64,000 nucleotides of DNA from Caprimulgus europaeus (GCA_907165065.1 OU015529.1:6435054-6499053), one strand, 5' to 3'. Counted from the first letter of the stretch, positions 51,418 through 63,872 are shown. Notes: generated from the letters alone by a model not told the origin. Numbers and translations: made by a program.

Positions 51418-53717
51418 CAAGACTCATCATTAGTAAGAACAAACAATTAAGTGACAACCACCAGTAGGGAAAAAAAAAATCTTTAACATGGTAGACATTT
51501 CAGGAAAGCTGAAGCAGCAGCATTTACTGAGCCAGCAATACTGTAAGTGTCATGCCCATCATGTTGTAACAGAGTCAGAAGAAAGGCTGAGGCATGGCAG
51601 CTTTTTCTCATTCTCCTGCCTGTGGTACATTCACTTGTTCATCTGTCAGCTTTTTTTAACCAAAGTACATCCTCTAGATGTTGCTAAACCCTGGCAGGGC
51701 TCTGGTTTGTGGCTATTGATCTCTGAAAGGTTAACGTGATAATGCCTGTCTGTAAACCAATGTTCAAATGATACAGTAGAGCAGTTCTCTCCTCACCCTT
51801 TTCTATCCCCAGCAGGACAATTACTTCCCCATGACAGCCCAGAGCACAGAGGTTCTGTGTCACTTATTGTGTAACTATTCATAAAGTTGGAATGAGTGTA
51901 ATTTTGAAAACAAAAACACAATCCAAACTATTAACTTTCTCTGAAAGCCAACCATTGGTTGTGTCTCTTGTGGTTGGTCCATAACACCACCATTTCCTTT
52001 TCATCAAGCCGGTGTATGGGACTGGATAAACCATACTCAGCAGTCATTGGGCTGGAACTGGAATGGCTGGTTATAAAAATAATAATGTTCAAAGTGGGAG
52101 AACTTTATCTGCAGACATTAACTGAAACCCATATCCCACTTTAAATACAACACTCAACAACCTAAAGATCCATTAAAGACAAAAAACCCTTTCACTCAGC
52201 TCTTTTATTGCTCACACCATCTCCTTCCTCTTTCCTTCCCCAGAAGGATGCTGTTTCTAATCTGGAGCTGACCTGGAAGAGGTGAGTACCACTGTGGCCA
52301 CAGCCCCAGCTAATGTAGATCCAGTTTCAATGAAGTTCTCCGTTTTAGGCTCACATTTCTGCCTGTTGGCATCTACCAATGTCTCAGATGCCACTCCACA
52401 GCAGAGTGATCTGGCCCTGCTCTGGGGACTGTCCTTACCCCAACACCTCCCTGGGAGCAGAAAGTATGTTAAGACTAAGATAATCAGAGCAATTAAATTT
52501 CTCACTGATCTGTCCTTACTCTGATATCCTAGAAATTGTTTTTCAGTCCTGGCTCAAATCTTGCATCATGGAACAGGATGAGAGAGCTGGCAAGCTTTGG
52601 GTTGTTGTTTTGCACAACAAACCGTAGGGTCATAACGTGCTGATTATTTTACTTCCAGAGGAAAGCTGCTCCACAAAGACTCCTCAAAAAAGTTAATTCT
52701 AGCTGAAGGTTAATGGAGACCTGAACAGATAAGCTGGGTTGAAAGAACAAACCCTCTTGCAGCTCAGCCTTCGAAGTAAACTGACATTCAAAGTTGTATA
52801 TGTACCAACTTTGTCTGGCTAAGAAATGCCACATAGGTGTACTTGTGCTACACCTGCATATCTGAAACACTGAATATTTGATTTTGCAGTTTCTCCAGGT
52901 TTTTTTTTAAAGTTGTTGATTAAAGACTGTTTAAGTTCCTTCCCAGATTGTCTTCTAATTTATTTAGTGTGTAAAAAGGTTGTAGTTTAAAAATTTCCTA
53001 TTATTCTTTGGCTCTGACCCACTAAAACCCAACAATACTAATAAAAATATTCTGCAGATATTTGTTAACTTTCTAAGGATTGATATATAGATATATAATG
53101 TGCATACATATGGATGCATGTAAATACACATACAAATACACAAAGAGTATCTCCACACCTACAAATGCTTCTGGAATAGAAGAAATTCTCTTTTCTCCTG
53201 AAAGTCTATTTTCCCAACTGAATTTTCAGGCAGCACAATGTTTTCCAAACTCAGTATTAAGCTCACTGTATTTTACAGAGCAAATAAAAACCCTACCAGA
53301 TGGCCAGCCAAGGCTATTACAGGCTGTCATTACTTTCCACACCCACCTGTCCCTCCAGATTAGGAAATAGGATTGAAAAGTTGGTTTTCCTCGTGTGCTT
53401 TTTCATAGCAGCGCTGCCAGTGAACAGATGATGCCTCGCAGTTATCTTCAGCTCCCCCAGAGCACCCGGCTGCCATTCCACGGGATTGCTTTGCTCTCCT
53501 TTCTTCTTCCTCAGAGGAGGAAAATGCAAGTTATAAAGTATGCCTCCTCAGAGCAAAATGCCATCGGATTTCAGTGTGCAACTAAAACCTGGATATGGCA
53601 GAATTTGAGGAAAAATCAGCTTTCTGTACAAAAATAGATGTGTACCAGAGTCACTGGTGCCACACTTCTACAGCCAACTGGAGGCTCCATCTCTGACTTA
53701 GGCTGCAGAGTATGCAT

Positions 53718-54005
53718 TTATAAAATGGACACAAACGTAGCTGTAACCTGGTAATTTCTCATAAACCAGGCGTTTGCTTCCTCATTTCCAGTTCCTTCCT
53801 TCTCCCCCCATTGCCTTGCAGAACATTGAAACACAGCAGCACGTGCCCTTCCAACACATGGAGGAAAGCCCTCAGGCTTGGTGGGAATGGACATCACACT
53901 CCAAGCTCTGACTAGCAGCTCTCTCAGCTCATCCTTTTCTCTCTCAACCTGATCAGCAAACTGATCTGCATCCAGCTCTGAGGGCACAGACTGTGCCCTG
54001 GTCAG
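53718..54005 (-). other. Open frame of about 95 codons with a charged helical segment, origin unknown
   Basis: The frame is open from 54005 down to the stop near 53718 and has no ATG near its beginning (the first start-like codon, at 53987, is GTG). The translation begins with an acidic, heptad-like stretch (ELDADQFADQVEREKDELRE), then a Pro-rich part (SIPTKPEGFPPC) and no recognisable domain. It looks more protein-like than most chance frames here and could be a remnant of a retroelement gene or a processed pseudogene. I cannot name a parent. Absence of an ATG and of any splice context makes a living gene unlikely. Confidence 0.2.
53981..53999. repeat. 19-base near-palindrome
   Basis: agggcacag and ctgtgccct (9 bases each) flank a single central A. 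It lies at the start of the minus-strand open frame described above. The smaller inverted repeat gatcag-caaa-ctgatc is at 53951-53966. Confidence 0.75.
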
Positions 54006-54434
54006 CTAATTGGTGTTAATGTAGAGTGTAGACAACTACCCCAAGGCAAATGGCAGCTGGATGGAGTTCGTGTGTGTTTGTCATCAATGAAAGAGATCAA
54101 TTTCAAATCATATCACATTTGCTAAGGCTGTGTTCCCAGGCAGTTACTACAGAAGCTGTCACCTTCTAACTTGTCTTCTCATCTAAGAGCTTCGGAACCT
54201 GCCTCATCTGGCTTTTTTTCTTTATTTACACAGATGTATACATAAACATAATTTAGGGACTCTTTTGCAAAGTGCTCCAAATGCTATTCATTAATTTTAG
54301 CACACACAGCTGGGCTGTAAGTCCTGGGAATTTTACAACTGCTTCGTCTTAAATCTTGCTCCGCAGAAAACACAAACACTGTTGAGTGCAAACATCACCT
54401 GAACAGCAAATAGCAATTCGTTAGAGTTCCTAAA

Positions 54435-54806
54435 GATGGATCTGAAGGAACATCATGGAAGTGAGTGATAAAGGGAGTTTTAACCCACGTGGTAGATGAA
54501 TATCTATTGCTCTTGGTATGAGGGGGCACAGACCTCCTGGGCAGGACGAGGCTTGTGCACAGCTCAGGGAGAGACAGAGGGGCACAGAGCGGCTCCCAAA
54601 CCATGGAGATGGTGGGTGATGGTGGCCTGGGCTCCTACCTGGGCACAGGGATAAGCAAGGCTGAGCCAAGTAGGAACCTTTCACCCAGCCCTTGGAAGAA
54701 GAAAGGAAATAACTCCTCCTTTCTGGCTGATAGACAGTGACATCCTTGGAAGCTTTGATGGATGGATCTGAAGGAATATGATGGAAGTGAGTGAAAAAGG
54801 GAGTTT
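54435..54806 (+). repeat. Pair of 46-base direct repeats 326 bases apart
   Basis: Copies at 54435-54480 and 54761-54806 both begin gatggatctgaagga and continue through atggaagtgagtga to a shared gggagttt, with about three differences in 46 positions. Flanking bases do not match, so the repeat has sharp edges. Neither copy resembles CR1 or the LTRs of this window. It may be the two ends of a small element, or remnants of a tandem array whose centre was replaced. Both are inferred. Confidence 0.75.
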
Positions 54807-54828
54807 GAGTTTGCAACACTCAAACTCC
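54800..54828. repeat. Perfect 11-base hairpin
   Basis: Arms at 54800-54810 (ggagtttgagt) and 54818-54828 (actcaaactcc) pair exactly around the loop ttgcaac. The left arm overlaps the end of the second 46-base repeat copy. Confidence 0.8.
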
Positions 54829-55009
54829 ACTATGAGCGTGGCAAACTCATCAATACTTTCTTTCCTACTCAAACTTATAGCTCTGTCCATGGATGCTGAA
54901 CTTCCCTTTCCTGGCTCTGCAAGGGTCAGCCCCAGTCTGGAGGCAGGAAAGAGCCTGGATTAAAATGGGTGATTTGTCCCTCTCACCCCAAGTTCGCCTT
55001 TCTTTGCTG

Positions 55010-55546
55010 TCGTGAGGCCCCACCTGCAGTGCTGTGTCCAGTTTCGGAGCCTTCAATACAAAAAAGACATGGACCAGTTAGAATGAGTCCAGAGGAGGCC
55101 ACGAGGATGATGCGAGGGCTGGAGCAGCTCTGCTGTGAGGACAGGCTGAGAGAGTTGGGGCTGTTCAGCCTGGAGAAGAGAAGGCTCCAGGGAGATGTTC
55201 TAGTGGCCTTCCCGTACCCAAAGGGGCTACAAGAAAGCTGGGGAGGGACTTTTCATAAGGGCAGGGAGTGACAGAACAAGGTGAAATGGCTCTAAACTGG
55301 GAGAGGGGAGATTTAGATTAGACATCAGGAAGAAATTCTTTCCTGTGAGGGTGGTGAGACACTGGCCCAGGTTGCCCAGAGAAGCTGTGGCTGCTCCTCC
55401 CTGCAAGTGTTCAAGGCCAGGCTGGATGAGGCTTCGAGCAACCTGGTCTAGTGGAAGGTGTCCCTGCTGATGGCAGGGGGGTTGGAACTGGATGAGCTTT
55501 AAGGTCCCTTCCCACCCAGACCATTCTATGGTTCTGTGATTCTATT
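55010..55546 (+). mobile_element. CR1 retrotransposon, about 0.54 kb 3' fragment
   Basis: A 5'-truncated CR1 copy, very similar in layout to 27034-27537 and starting slightly further upstream at gtgaggccccacctgcagtg (VRPHL in translation). It keeps the [15 protein letters not shown] block, closes its frame at about 55271 in the same place as its sister copy, and continues through gcccaggttgcccagagaag, the caacctggtctagtggaagg block and gtccctgctgatggcagggg to the terminal tctatggttctgtgattcta. It has no functional protein. Its sequence agrees with the 27 kb copy at many positions where other CR1 subfamilies differ, so the two can be assigned to one subfamily. Confidence 0.95.
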
Positions 55547-56093
55547 CCTGCACTTTCGCTGTCACCCTTTAATTGAGCATTTTATTGGTAGGCAATAGCT
55601 GCCAAACTGCCCTCAGGTTCTTTCTTGATCCTGTATTTATCTTTTTCCATTCAGACAGACAGTTTTAAACTCCGAGTTACTGTGTCACTCGCAGGGATGG
55701 GGAAGGAGGGGGTCCCTAAATTTTCTAAATGAACATTTTTACTGTGTAATTCCAACAGCCCTGAAGTGATCCTGAAAACTGCTGTGGTGAGATGGGAACA
55801 GTTTCACTTAGTGGAATGGCAAAGGCAGTGGTCAGCTCTAGAGGACTCAGATGCGTATAATTAAAATGATTTCAATGATTTGCTCTGTCTTTCTCTACAC
55901 TGCAACACTTTTCCTACTGTTGAGCTCATAACAATGAAGAATTGACAACCTTAAATTTAGCTTAAAACTTAATTTTTGCTTTAAAGAACTATCTTTGATC
56001 CAAAGAAATGCAAGAGTGTATTTAAGTGCAACTTATTTCCCAGTAATTAATACATTTTTCATTCTTCAGTGCCTTCCCAGTTTTGGGGTGCAG

Positions 56094-56278
56094 CTTCCTT
56101 CCTCTTCCCTTCCTTTTCCCTTCCTTTCTTCCTCCTTTCATCTTTTCTTCTCCCTTTCTCTCAATTTCTCCCTTTTTCTCCTCTCCCTTTTTCTCCCCCT
56201 TTTCTCCTCTTCCTATTTCTCCCCCTTTTCTCCCTTTTTCCCTTTCTTTCCTCTTTTCTCATTTCTTTTTTTCTCCCC
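56094..56278 (+). repeat. 185-base polypyrimidine (CT-rich) tract
   Basis: Over 185 bases the plus strand is C or T except for five A. Degenerate units such as ctccctttttctcc and ctcccccttttctcc recur in the second half, so it is partly a worn microsatellite. Such homopurine/homopyrimidine stretches can form triplex (H-) DNA where mirror symmetry is present. The several Phe/Leu/Ser-rich frames reading through it (55995-56338) and the Lys/Arg/Glu-rich minus frame are artefacts of composition. Confidence 0.95.
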
Positions 56279-58392
56279 ACAACATCAGTTCTACACCTAA
56301 AGTTTACAAAATCAATGAAAATTAAAGACTTTGCATAATCAGACGGCATGGGGCTTCCCCTTGTTGACAGTGAGATTTTCAGCATGGGGATTAAGTCCAT
56401 GTATAAACACTTTCAGAATTAGTTCCCAAACACCAGATGGAAAGATAATTGAAGTCAATGTAGAAAGCTGCATTCCAAATCACTGGCATATCTTTAATTC
56501 ATGGTTACAACAGATACTGTTCATTTGCATTTTTGATCTCTGCTATGATTTCTCCGGGCTTTATAGTGTTCAGTGATGATCAATCATAAGCAGTGAAGGA
56601 CATGGCTTGAATTTCATTCCAAGTATGCCATTTACAGGGCAAATGGTGAGGCAGAAGAAATGGGTTTTTGCTTATGAGCAGAGTCATCTGGGAAAAATAA
56701 AGTGACAAATAAATATGGCATTTCCCAGTGTCACTCTTAGAGTCACTTTCCAGAACAGAATCATACTTTAACTTCAAAGCAAAAAAATATCTCTGCCAAG
56801 TAAGACATATTAAACAATGAGATTTTAATTATAGCTCATTAGTTTTTGTTTACTGTCTAGCTAGCTCAGAAAATGCCTAGGAGACAAGAGCCTGGCCTGA
56901 CATTCATCAAAGCTGTTGGGTGGATTGGCATGAATTTTAATGGGCTAAGAATGATCCCTTGAAAGGCATGTGTTTTAAAAATTTAAGGCATGCTTTTTAT
57001 TTCCTTTGGTATCAAAAAGTTTTTACTTTTATGCTTTTATAGACCCCAAAATCTTGAGAATAATCATATTGGAGCTACTGCTAGCTGAGTTTAGTGACAG
57101 GTACCACAGAAGCAATTAAAACCTTGAAGTCCTGAGTAGCTGAGAGAAATGTTTGACTTGCTTTCATGTCCAGAAGGTCACTAAAATGAATCTGAAGCTG
57201 GTATGATAGAACTGAGTGTCTTCTAAATAAGAACGTGACATGGAGTTACTGGAGTTTGACAAGGAGTGTCAAATAATTTCTCTAGAACTCGAAACACATG
57301 TTTTGATTATTTATGAAAAATATCATAAGAATCTGGAAGTGCCTTTTCAAAGTTAGACAGTGAAATAAGCTTTAACATTTTAAGCTCTTCCATGCAATAA
57401 ATACCAAGCAACTTCTAGTTGGGAATTTCTAACCCAGAAGAGGAGGCCAATACGAGCTCAGTGGAAGATAAAACAAGTTGGAAAAAAATTCTTTTGATAA
57501 TGGTAGTGACCTTTCAAGCTCTAAGGACACTCAAAAAGGTACCATCAGCTTTTAGAAACTGTTTGAATTCAAAGAAATTGCCATCACACAAAAGTGAGAA
57601 CTGGTGCTACCATTTCTGTCTTACCCAGCCAGGCAGTTCAGAGCTGCTGTTGCTATTAAGGGGCCATCACTCCATAAAATTCTAAAGTAATACTCACAGT
57701 CTCACACTACAGAGGGGAAAAAAAGTTAAATATTACCAAGAAAACTAAAAAAAAATGGATTCTAGAAGACATACCACTTTTACACAAGGTCATCCTCAAC
57801 TGTGAAAGGCCAATGACTGATGAAGGCTGAAACTAGCAGAGTTTTTTCCTCTTTCTCAGTCTTCCTCCAGCTGACCACTCCTGGGCTCTGTCACAGCCAG
57901 CAGCTGTTTTCACCAACCTGCAGGGTTTCTCATAATTATTTTCTTTTGCCAGTATGCATTTTTTTCTTTTCTTGTCCCTCTTAGTCCCGTAACTGGGCAA
58001 AAGTTAGAAGGAAGTGGTGTAACCCATGGTAGAAGAATGCAATAGAACACAATGCATGCATGAAAAAGTGGACTCTTCTGTTACAAAAAAGAATTTGATG
58101 GAACTGTGAAATTTTACTGATTGTTATTTATTCAGGGCTTCACCATTTCTATTATTAGTGATACATGTATTAATAAATATAAATTAGTGCATACAAATAT
58201 AAAGGAATTAAATGTTTTCAGGGTTATGATGTGTCTCTTCAAGAGGTTTTGTTCTTTTCAGGCAGTCTTGTATGACCCTAGTGTTGATCAGGAGCAAATT
58301 TACTGGTTGTAGACCAGAATTTCACTCCATATCTCAAACTGTGACACTCTGAATCTTCAAGACAGTGATTCTTACCGGTATATTCAGAGTTG

Positions 58393-58470
58393 CATAAAAT
58401 CATAAAACAATTCTAAATCATACCAAACAAGTTTGTAAGAGAACTCAAGAGACAGTTCAGTTCAACCCCT
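58393..58470 (-). mobile_element. Possible strongly decayed CR1 3' end, minus strand
   Basis: aaaatcataaaacaattcta followed about 45 bases later by cagttcaacccct resembles the antisense CR1 terminus (repeats of CATAGAATCAT, then a block ending in tccaacccc), but many positions differ. This could be coincidence in AT-rich DNA. Confidence 0.3.
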
Positions 58471-61400
58471 ATATAACAATATAATAATATCCAAGGTTTG
58501 TGAAGATCCCAAATTCATAATCTAGAGCTGAGCCCCCTCAGAGTTTGATCAAGACCTGACCTTTGATGAATTAGATCCACCTCTGGCGACACAAACTGCC
58601 TATACAAAAACACACAGCGTTAACACCTGTGTGTACCCCATGAAATAGTGTCTAGACTGGAAAAACTTGATTGTTTCCTTTTTCTTCCCTCATTTAGCAA
58701 AGCTAAGTGATTCCTTTATTTGGAAGTGTGAAGATTATCCTACAGTTTTCAAGTACTTAACTTTCAGGATGCACTGAATCAGTGTCTTAAAGGATGTAAG
58801 TAAATAGGAATGAATTAAAAAAAAAACCCACAGTAATTACAAAAGCCCAGGCTATTAAAGGGCTTTTTAAATTAATCAAAGCTTCTGTGGGCATCACTCT
58901 GCTTCAGAACTTTTAATTAGGTCTCTGTTTAAAGTATATCAAAGAACAGATGGTTTTGGATGTTAATAGACAGCATGAAACCATTAAATATCTATTTCTA
59001 ATCTGATCTCCTTAGGAACCTCAAGAGGACACAGTTTAAGGCTAAACCATCTTTCCCAAATGGACATGTCTCTGTATATTTGTTTCTAATCTGCAAGAAT
59101 GACATCTAGGGACAGATAAATATCCAGAGAAGAGACAAAGTACTGTTTTAATGTAACTGGATCTTCCTTCCATACCAAGAGCAAGTGTATCCTCACCTCC
59201 AAATGTAATAAGTCAGAAATTAATAGAGACCAGTATCAATCAGATTGACAGAATTCACCCTTTTCTTGAAAGATAGTATCAGATGAAGAATTTGGGAGCA
59301 AACTCTACCTGCAGTAAAAATCCTTAGTTCCTGGATCTTTCAATGGTCTTTGCATCTCATCCATGTGACTGAAGAAAGCTCAGAAGAAAAAAAAAAATAG
59401 GTTCAATACCTTTCTTTAGAATAAGGAGTTGCTCTTTGATTCTACTTTTCCTTATTAAGTATATACTGCATTGTCAACCTATACTAATGATCCAGTGGGT
59501 TTAGTTCCTGTATTATTTAATAACTTGGTAGAAAAGTTCTGCTAAAGTTTAATCACTATTTGTGTTCCTTTAGGTGAAATTTTGTACTCTTGGATTTTTT
59601 CTTGGGCTCTAAATTAAGTGGCACATAATAACAACCTCTCTCTTCCCTTCAAAATCCTATAGACCTTAATGAAGTTCTCCTCAGTACCAAATAACTTTTC
59701 CTCACACTAATGAGAACTGCATGTGGCCTGATACCAAAAAGGTTCAAAGTCAAAGAATCAAAAATCTCACAGCAAATGCTGAAGACAACATTTCTCCTCA
59801 CTGAGGTTAGATTTCTAGCCTGTGACTGATTTATGTTCCTGCAAATTGGGTCATTCCTGTGCACTTAGCTTTTGAAGAGGTGGGTGCACAGCATATATGT
59901 GCCCTATGCAGTTGTGGCCATGATGTCCTAAGTCAACATGCATGCACAGAAAGAGTAGGTTTGCACATTATTGGTATTCTGAGCAGCACAATAGAAAACA
60001 TGTAAACTAATACAAAGATGTAAGAGCAAAACTGTGGGGAATATTACCATGATATCTCACTGAGGGATTTGATAGTCAAATTCAGAGTTGTAAATGTCAT
60101 TATTTCCTACTGACCTTTATTTTTGTAATTGTTCTCAGCTTCAACAGTAGGATTTTATTTGGCTTTATTCATTGTATTATTAATAAATATACCGAGTTTT
60201 GATATCAATGATAAAAGCAGACTGTTAGTTTTGGTTCATTGTCTCAGTAGGGAAAACGGGAGTGGGTTTTGGATGAAGGCTTTGACTTATAAAAACAAAT
60301 GACTAGCCTGGGATCAAATCTAGACACTTACCATCATGTAGTGCCTCTCAACACCTACAGTAACTTGCATGTGCCAAGATGTTCATACACTGGCCTTCAA
60401 GCAGTATCATATCATAGCAGTGACAGGCAGCAATAGCCAAGGTGTTACAGGCAGTTCTTTCTGTGCAATTTGAAAATAACAATAGAAATTGGACTTTTGA
60501 CTGATTTCCTTCAAAAAATCTTGATTGCTTGGAAATGTAACAGTATTCAGCTCTGGAACAATGCATTTATATAACTGTACAAAATCAGGGGTTTTTTTAA
60601 TCTTTAAAGGGGAAACAGAACAGAAAATGCTGTATTTTTCAAGATAAACTCAGAGTCAGGATTTAGGACTTGGACATCCAGCCTTTTTTGCTATAGTGAT
60701 GCCATAGTGATATATATCAGTGTTTCAGTTTGTTCCACTTACTGATTTTGTCCCTTTTCTGTAAGCTACATAGACTGCACCATCTTAGAGACTGTTTTTT
60801 GTATATGGATGCAGGAAAGATTTATACATATGTATATCTTTGGCCTTTAATCATCTGTCTTATTAAAATAATGACCAGGAATTCTATGAACAAATATGTA
60901 TGTTGTATTTAAAAATAAACCAAATTGTATTAGCTGCCTTCAGGTATTAATAATTACTCCTTTTAATAGCTAAATATGCCAGATGGGCATTTTCCATTCT
61001 GAGAATAGAGACTATAGCGGGTAATGTGCCGAGCAAGACTCAGTAGCCTGGTAAACACTGATGCTTTAATTAAATGTACTTTCTGCTTTTCTAATTGCTA
61101 ATATAGAAATGCTGATGTTTGAAAAGAAAAGCTGACATCAGAGAGCTGAACATTGTACCTGCTATTCTGCTTAGAAATGTTTAGTTTTACTGTTGTCTTC
61201 CAAGGTCACTTCTTGCCTGAGTACACTGGGTCCATGGTTAAATGAGATGCAGATCTCTGATGCTCCTGAGCAGTCCTCTGTTCATGGTTTAGTCACAGCA
61301 GGGCTGGACACAGGCATCCTCATTTCCTTTTTTCTCTCTGAAATTGCTTGCTGTAGCTGGTTAGCCCTGTTCACGCTGTTGGTGGGAGGGTATGAGAAAT

Positions 61401-61674
61401 GAAGCTCAACAGGTGGTAGGATTGCTACTGGCAGCCAATTAATTATCATTAGCTAGTAGAAGGAAAACAGTGTTCAAATAAAAATATCTTTTAAAACATA
61501 GCAGCTAAAGGGGCTCTAATCTCTGTACTTACCAAGATTCTTAATTTAAACAAAGCCTCAGAGTAACTCTCCATCAAATTCTTTGCCTAAAGAAAATTTT
61601 CTCTGTATACATTCAGAGGATAGAATACATAGCTCAAAGTTTGCAAAAATTTTACTGATTTGGTATCTATTTAG

Positions 61675-61691
61675 AAAAAAAAAAAAAAAAA
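61675..61691. repeat. Poly(A) run of 17
   Basis: Seventeen uninterrupted A. No polyadenylation signal at the usual distance and no retrocopy were recognised upstream. Confidence 0.9.
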
Positions 61692-63872
61692 GGAGTAAAC
61701 CAAGAGGAATGCAAAAATTCCCACTGATTTACATCAGACTGAGACTAAAGACATACAATAAACAGACCAGTATTTAACACACCGCTGATAAAATCAGCCT
61801 GATAGGAATTTTACCTACGTTAACAAAAGACGTTGGACTCTGGGAAATATTATAGCTTAGATTAAGCCTTAGACCCAAAAAATCATATTTAACCAGGCTT
61901 GTAGACAGATTTTTTTAATCTGAATTATTGTAAGAATCATTGGACATAATTTTGCATTTATTTTCCTTCTTTTTTTAAACATAGCATTTTCAAATAAGCA
62001 AATACTTCACATTCAAGAAAGATAATATGAAGCTTGTATTTACCCACATTGAACTCTAGGTAGCAATGATGACACTGGCATGACCTCAGAGGTCTTTTCA
62101 AAGTGCAGGGTGAATAGATGCCAAATATACAGGCAGGTAGGAGCAGCATTATCTGGAAAATGAAGTAAACTGTGTGCAGTCTGTGGCCCCTGAGGAATAC
62201 CAGATCTGCTTTAGGTAGCTACTTGTAAATAACATATGTGGTCTTAGGGATGCTGTAAGAAGAGAATGCAGAGCCTAGATTGGCACATACCTGTGGAAGA
62301 GCTTATCAATTCATATACATAGAATTACCTGTAAATATAAAGCACAACAACCTGAAGCTGGAGCTAACTGAAGATTAAGAAGCTCCTGTGTAGTCATGTT
62401 GCTGTACTGACTTCAGAGGGAAAAGCTAAAGACAGATTCCTGATGAGATGCCATCCCTGTTTTAATTGAATGTTGTTTCTATAATTACCCATGAAATTTC
62501 AGCAAAGCAGGCAGCAGAAGAAAGCAACTCAAAATTATTTTGGAAAGGAGCCATTACTCTGCAATTCTCCAACTGAATCCCAAACCCTGGATGCCACTAT
62601 GCAAATTGCTAAAGTCACCTATGAATCCAGGTTGGAGAAGCAGCAGGTTATTAATTCAGTGTTGTTTCTCTTGTTAAGTCCATCGCAGCTGCAAATCCAC
62701 TACTGAAAACTTCTCTCCCCTCCTGGATTCATTAGTATGCTGCTCTGGTTTAAATGTCAACAGCAGAACATGTAGTATATGACGAGTAGAGAGAGAAATT
62801 CAGATGAGCCACCACAAATGGCATGCACATTGCTCCAAGTGTCACAAGCATTCATTAGAGCAATTCACTAGTTCCCTAAATATCTCCCCCCAAGCCTTAA
62901 TGACACAGGGGGACATCAGCATAATTATCTAGGATATTTTGTTGCAACTGCTTCATTTTAATCTCTTCTTCTATCATACTGCCTGGGCTTTGGGGCTATA
63001 GAATGCGTTCTTTAGTACTGAAAATTTGACCAAAAGTCATTGCACTTCAGTGGGATAACTCAGCTGCCCAAAATTATTCCTGAATGAGGAATTCTCATAT
63101 TTTATTCATAATAAACTCATGGACAGTCTTGCCACTGACTTCCCCAGGAATAGATATAGGCTGTTGCAGCCTAAAGAAACAACTGGTGCACAGTTATCGA
63201 GCCCATGTATGACCTTGGAGTCAACCATGTAACAGATACATAAGCCAAAAAAAAAGACAAAAAAATGGATTCTGCAGAACATGAGCCTCAAAACACCTGG
63301 ACGTTCTGTAACAGGCTTAAGATCTTGAGCACTAACATGTTAAAAGCCATGAAAAGCAGAAAACTTTATAAAGCCCAAACTAAACAAGCATTATACACTG
63401 GAGTGGGGGAAGCTGTGTTTTTCTTTGCAAGGGTTTATATTTTCTTGCAATGAAGAAGATAAAACACAGTTGACTTTGGAGAACTAAACAATCATTTCTG
63501 GAGCAGATTGTGGCTGCCACCTGGGCAACCACTAGACTAAGCAAAGTTCTCCTTCTATGGACAGATCCCTTTTACTAACAGCAGACCACTGAAATAAGGG
63601 TGGCTGTTCATGGAATAAATGAGCTTCTAAAAGCAACCTGGCATATGGTGATTGATAAAGGCACAGGATAGTTACATGGTTATCCTTCAGATTAATTGAG
63701 CTATGGGCTGTAAAGCCAGAAAGGATTATCATCACTATGGTGCAGGCCACAGGACTCCTTATTTTAACCAAACCTTGCTTTTAAGGATAACATCTGATCT
63801 TTATTTTTATGCTGCTCTTGGTGGAAAGTTTCCACCAATACTTAAAATATCATTCCAGTCTTCAAAAATACA

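Larger units (their letters stand above)
51418..55009. other. Non-coding DNA with short repeats, no gene recognised
   Basis: 51.4-53.4 kb is plain AT-rich DNA. 53.4-54.9 kb is richer in G+C and holds a 19-base near-palindrome, a 46-base repeat pair, a hairpin and several overlapping open frames on both strands (up to 129 codons). The frames overlap each other and share the repeat in different registers, which argues against genes. Confidence 0.5.
55547..63872. other. Unique AT-rich non-coding DNA with a polypyrimidine tract
   Basis: No gene was recognised; frames are under about 100 codons. It contains the 185-base polypyrimidine tract (listed), a possible worn CR1 trace at 58.4 kb, an A17 run at 61675-61691, and otherwise plain unique sequence. 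Confidence 0.55.

Noticed and set aside
53080-53146. TA/CA-rich segment as a microsatellite
   Set aside because: It is irregular, with no unit repeated in tandem more than a few times.
54395-54890. Several overlapping minus-strand frames (61-129 codons) sharing short peptides
   Set aside because: The shared peptides reflect the 46-base DNA repeat. Frames overlap each other in different registers and none has a recognisable domain.
55690-55714. G-rich run near a CR1 end as a G-quadruplex
   Set aside because: Only three G tracks of three or more bases occur within loop limits.
55995-56400. Several overlapping Phe/Leu/Ser-rich or Lys/Arg-rich frames
   Set aside because: All are translations of the polypyrimidine tract in different frames, with no membrane-protein pattern beyond composition.
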